Part shown: piece by piece, positions 63,189 to 64,000 of the stretch | Layout of the letters: every line of letters starts with the position of its first letter | Position numbering within the stretch: position 1 is the first letter of the stretch | Position numbers and translations under genes: made by a program | From: Pseudomonas iridis | Lineage (GTDB): Bacteria > Pseudomonadota > Gammaproteobacteria > Pseudomonadales > Pseudomonadaceae | Direction: 5' to 3' | DNA: 64,000 bases | Assembly: GCF_017980685.1 (NCBI RefSeq) | Contig: NZ_JACXXO010000012.1 | Location: forward strand, 82,465-146,464 | Notes under the pieces: generated by a model | Told to the model about the DNA's origin: nothing | Databases searched by the model: none | The model's input: the letters and a program-made list of their open reading frames with translations, nothing else

Positions 63189-63748
63189 TGGCAGGCCGTG
63201 AGCAAATCGTGGCGAGGGTGTTCGGGTTGTATGAGCGCTTCGGCACCCGTGATTACATCGGCGAACCGGTGTCGCAGATCGAGCACATGTCCCAGGCGGC
63301 CGAACTGGCTATCGCCGAGGGCTTCGACGACGAAGTGGTGCTGGCGGCGTTCTTTCATGACATCGGCCATTTGTGTGCCGAGGGCGCGGAGAACATGGGC
63401 GGTTATGGCGTGGTCAGCCATGAACGGCTCGGGGCGGATTATTTACGTGAGGCCGGATTCAGCGAACGCATGGCGCGGCTGGTGGAGTATCACGTGCAGG
63501 CCAAGCGTTACCTGACGTTGCGCGAGCCTGGGTATTTTGAGCGGTTGAGTGAGGCGAGTCGCAGGACGCTGGAATATCAGGGCGGAGTGATGACGGAGGT
63601 CGAAGCTGAGGTATTTGAACGGGATCCGTTGTGCGCGGTGAGTTTGCGCATGCGCCAGTGGGATGAGTTAGCGAAGGAAAGGGCGGTGCCGGTGATGGAC
63701 CTTGGGGTATTGAAGCGCAAGGCAGTGACATTGTTGTCGGGCTTGTGA
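63188..63748 (+). CDS. HD-domain phosphonate oxygenase (PhnZ/TmpB-like)
   Basis: A 186-residue HD-fold mixed-valent di-iron oxygenase candidate. Iron ligands H33, H57, D58, H78, H102 and D159 line up with H34, H58, D59, H80, H104 and D161 of PhnZ (remembered), and Y23 and E26 match the PhnZ substrate-gating pair. PhnZ cleaves the C–P bond of (R)-1-hydroxy-2-aminoethylphosphonate to glycine and phosphate. ATG 63188 overlaps the stop of the FAD gene. No 2-oxoglutarate hydroxylase (PhnY) is next to it, so how the hydroxylated substrate arises is open. Confidence 0.85.
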   Translation: MAGREQIVARVFGLYERFGTRDYIGEPVSQIEHMSQAAELAIAEGFDDEVVLAAFFHDIGHLCAEGAENMGGYGVVSHERLGADYLREAGFSERMARLVEYHVQAKRYLTLREPGYFERLSEASRRTLEYQGGVMTEVEAEVFERDPLCAVSLRMRQWDELAKERAVPVMDLGVLKRKAVTLLSGL

Positions 63749-63752
63749 AAGT

Positions 63753-63840
63753 CACCCTCACCCCAGCCCTCTCCCAGAGGGAGAGGGGGCCGACGGAGTG
63801 ATCTTCAGTTATGCGCCGACCTGAGATATCCAGCCGAACT
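63753..63840. repeat. Type E long repeat, left part
   Basis: CCCTCACCCCAGCCCTCTCC then GAGGGAGAGGGGGCCGACGG matches the left end of the element at 36723, followed by CGACCTGA resembling the internal CGACCTGAAAGACC. The similarity fades before the IS end. Confidence 0.65.
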
Positions 63841-63886
63841 CAGGATTTGAAAAGCATGAAGATCTGCTCCCTTTGATCTGGTCAAA

Positions 63887-64000
63887 TGATACTGGACACG
63901 GTTATAGGGTTTAGGTCATTTCTCATGCTGCCAAGGCTTCCATTGCTACCGGAGTTCGATATCCGTTGTGGCTGTGCAGCCTGATCCGATTGTAATAATG
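63887..64000 (-). mobile_element. End of an IS3-family insertion sequence (rest outside window)
   Basis: The transposase tail (63923–64000) is followed by a short non-coding end with TGATACTGGACACGG from 63887. IS3 elements end in TG/CA and TGATACTGG could be the terminal sequence, but a boundary at 63893 (TGGACACGG) is equally possible. The other end lies outside. Confidence 0.65.
63923..64000 (-). CDS. IS3-family transposase OrfB, C-terminal 25 residues (partial)
   Basis: Read on the minus strand the last 78 bases give HYYNRIRLHSHNGYRTPVAM followed by EALAA and TGA. The Y-N-x-R-x-H-x-x-x-G-Y-x-T/S-P pattern is the conserved end of the rve integrase core of IS3-family OrfB. The gene runs out of the window at 64000. 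Confidence 0.85.
   Translation of the reverse strand, partial: HYYNRIRLHSHNGYRTPVAMEALAA

Overview
The window is a GC-rich chromosomal segment of a Pseudomonas, most likely the P. fluorescens group. Evidence: dense Pseudomonas-type REP/REPIN palindromes between genes, OprD-family porins, an ssuEADCBF locus, a spu polyamine locus, and a gene order (spu – hacB-like – serA – rpiA/ilvA – rppH/ptsP – lgt/thyA) that, from memory, follows the PA0296–PA0342 region of P. aeruginosa. No rRNA, tRNA or CRISPR was seen.

Layout. 1–9 kb: 3' end of gcvP, a DUF2388 protein, an orphan GspE/PilB-type ATPase, a small ACT-like protein, an Lrp/AsnC regulator, a CYTH-CHAD triphosphatase, and the argE–argA pair. 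9–12.7 kb: two tandem OprD porins. 12.9–18.6 kb: sulfur-starvation block, lsfA (1-Cys peroxiredoxin) followed by ssuE-A-D-C-B-F for alkanesulfonate uptake and desulfonation. 18.8–30.1 kb: a TetR regulator, then polyamine catabolism and uptake: spuI facing away from a decayed spuA remnant, spuB, spuC and the spuDEFGH importer. 30.5–36.7 kb: a penicillin-acylase-type Ntn-hydrolase (HacB-like), a thioredoxin-fold membrane protein, an alpha/beta hydrolase, a DUF2059-like protein, a 2OG-Fe(II) oxygenase and a DUF523 gene broken by an amber codon. 36.9–47.7 kb: a reduced solute-binding protein, a DUF4399 protein, serA divergent from a D-2-hydroxyglutarate dehydrogenase, a FAH-family hydrolase, two SdiA-regulated-domain paralogues, rpiA divergent from ilvA, a DUF2269 membrane protein and a HAD phosphatase. 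47.8–54.3 kb: rppH–ptsP, an NRDE protein, a TauE/SafE permease, lgt–thyA. 54.4–57.2 kb: divergent cadR/cadA with a textbook MerR-type promoter. 57.2–63.75 kb: an aminoethylphosphonate (AEP) gene set: LysR regulator, ABC importer, FAD oxidoreductase, and an HD-domain oxygenase with the full PhnZ ligand set. The last 80 bases are the 3' end of an IS3-family transposase.

Most notable observations. (1) The phosphonate importer ATPase gene has lost its middle (Q-loop and ABC signature) at a junction carrying CGTTGC, while the flanking permease, binding-protein and enzyme genes are open. (2) An in-frame remnant of the glutamine amidotransferase spuA lies between spuI and spuB. (3) A DUF523 gene has an internal TAG where a Lys codon is expected. 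(4) At least five repeat families are present: three REP types, a 'ctacaagct' repeat in two copies, and a long (~210 bp) element with inverted ends in three full or partial copies. (5) The phosphonate operon has a PhnZ-like oxygenase but no PhnY-type hydroxylase within view.

All calls come from reading the sequence; no database search was run. Family names rest on recognised motifs and remembered homologues.
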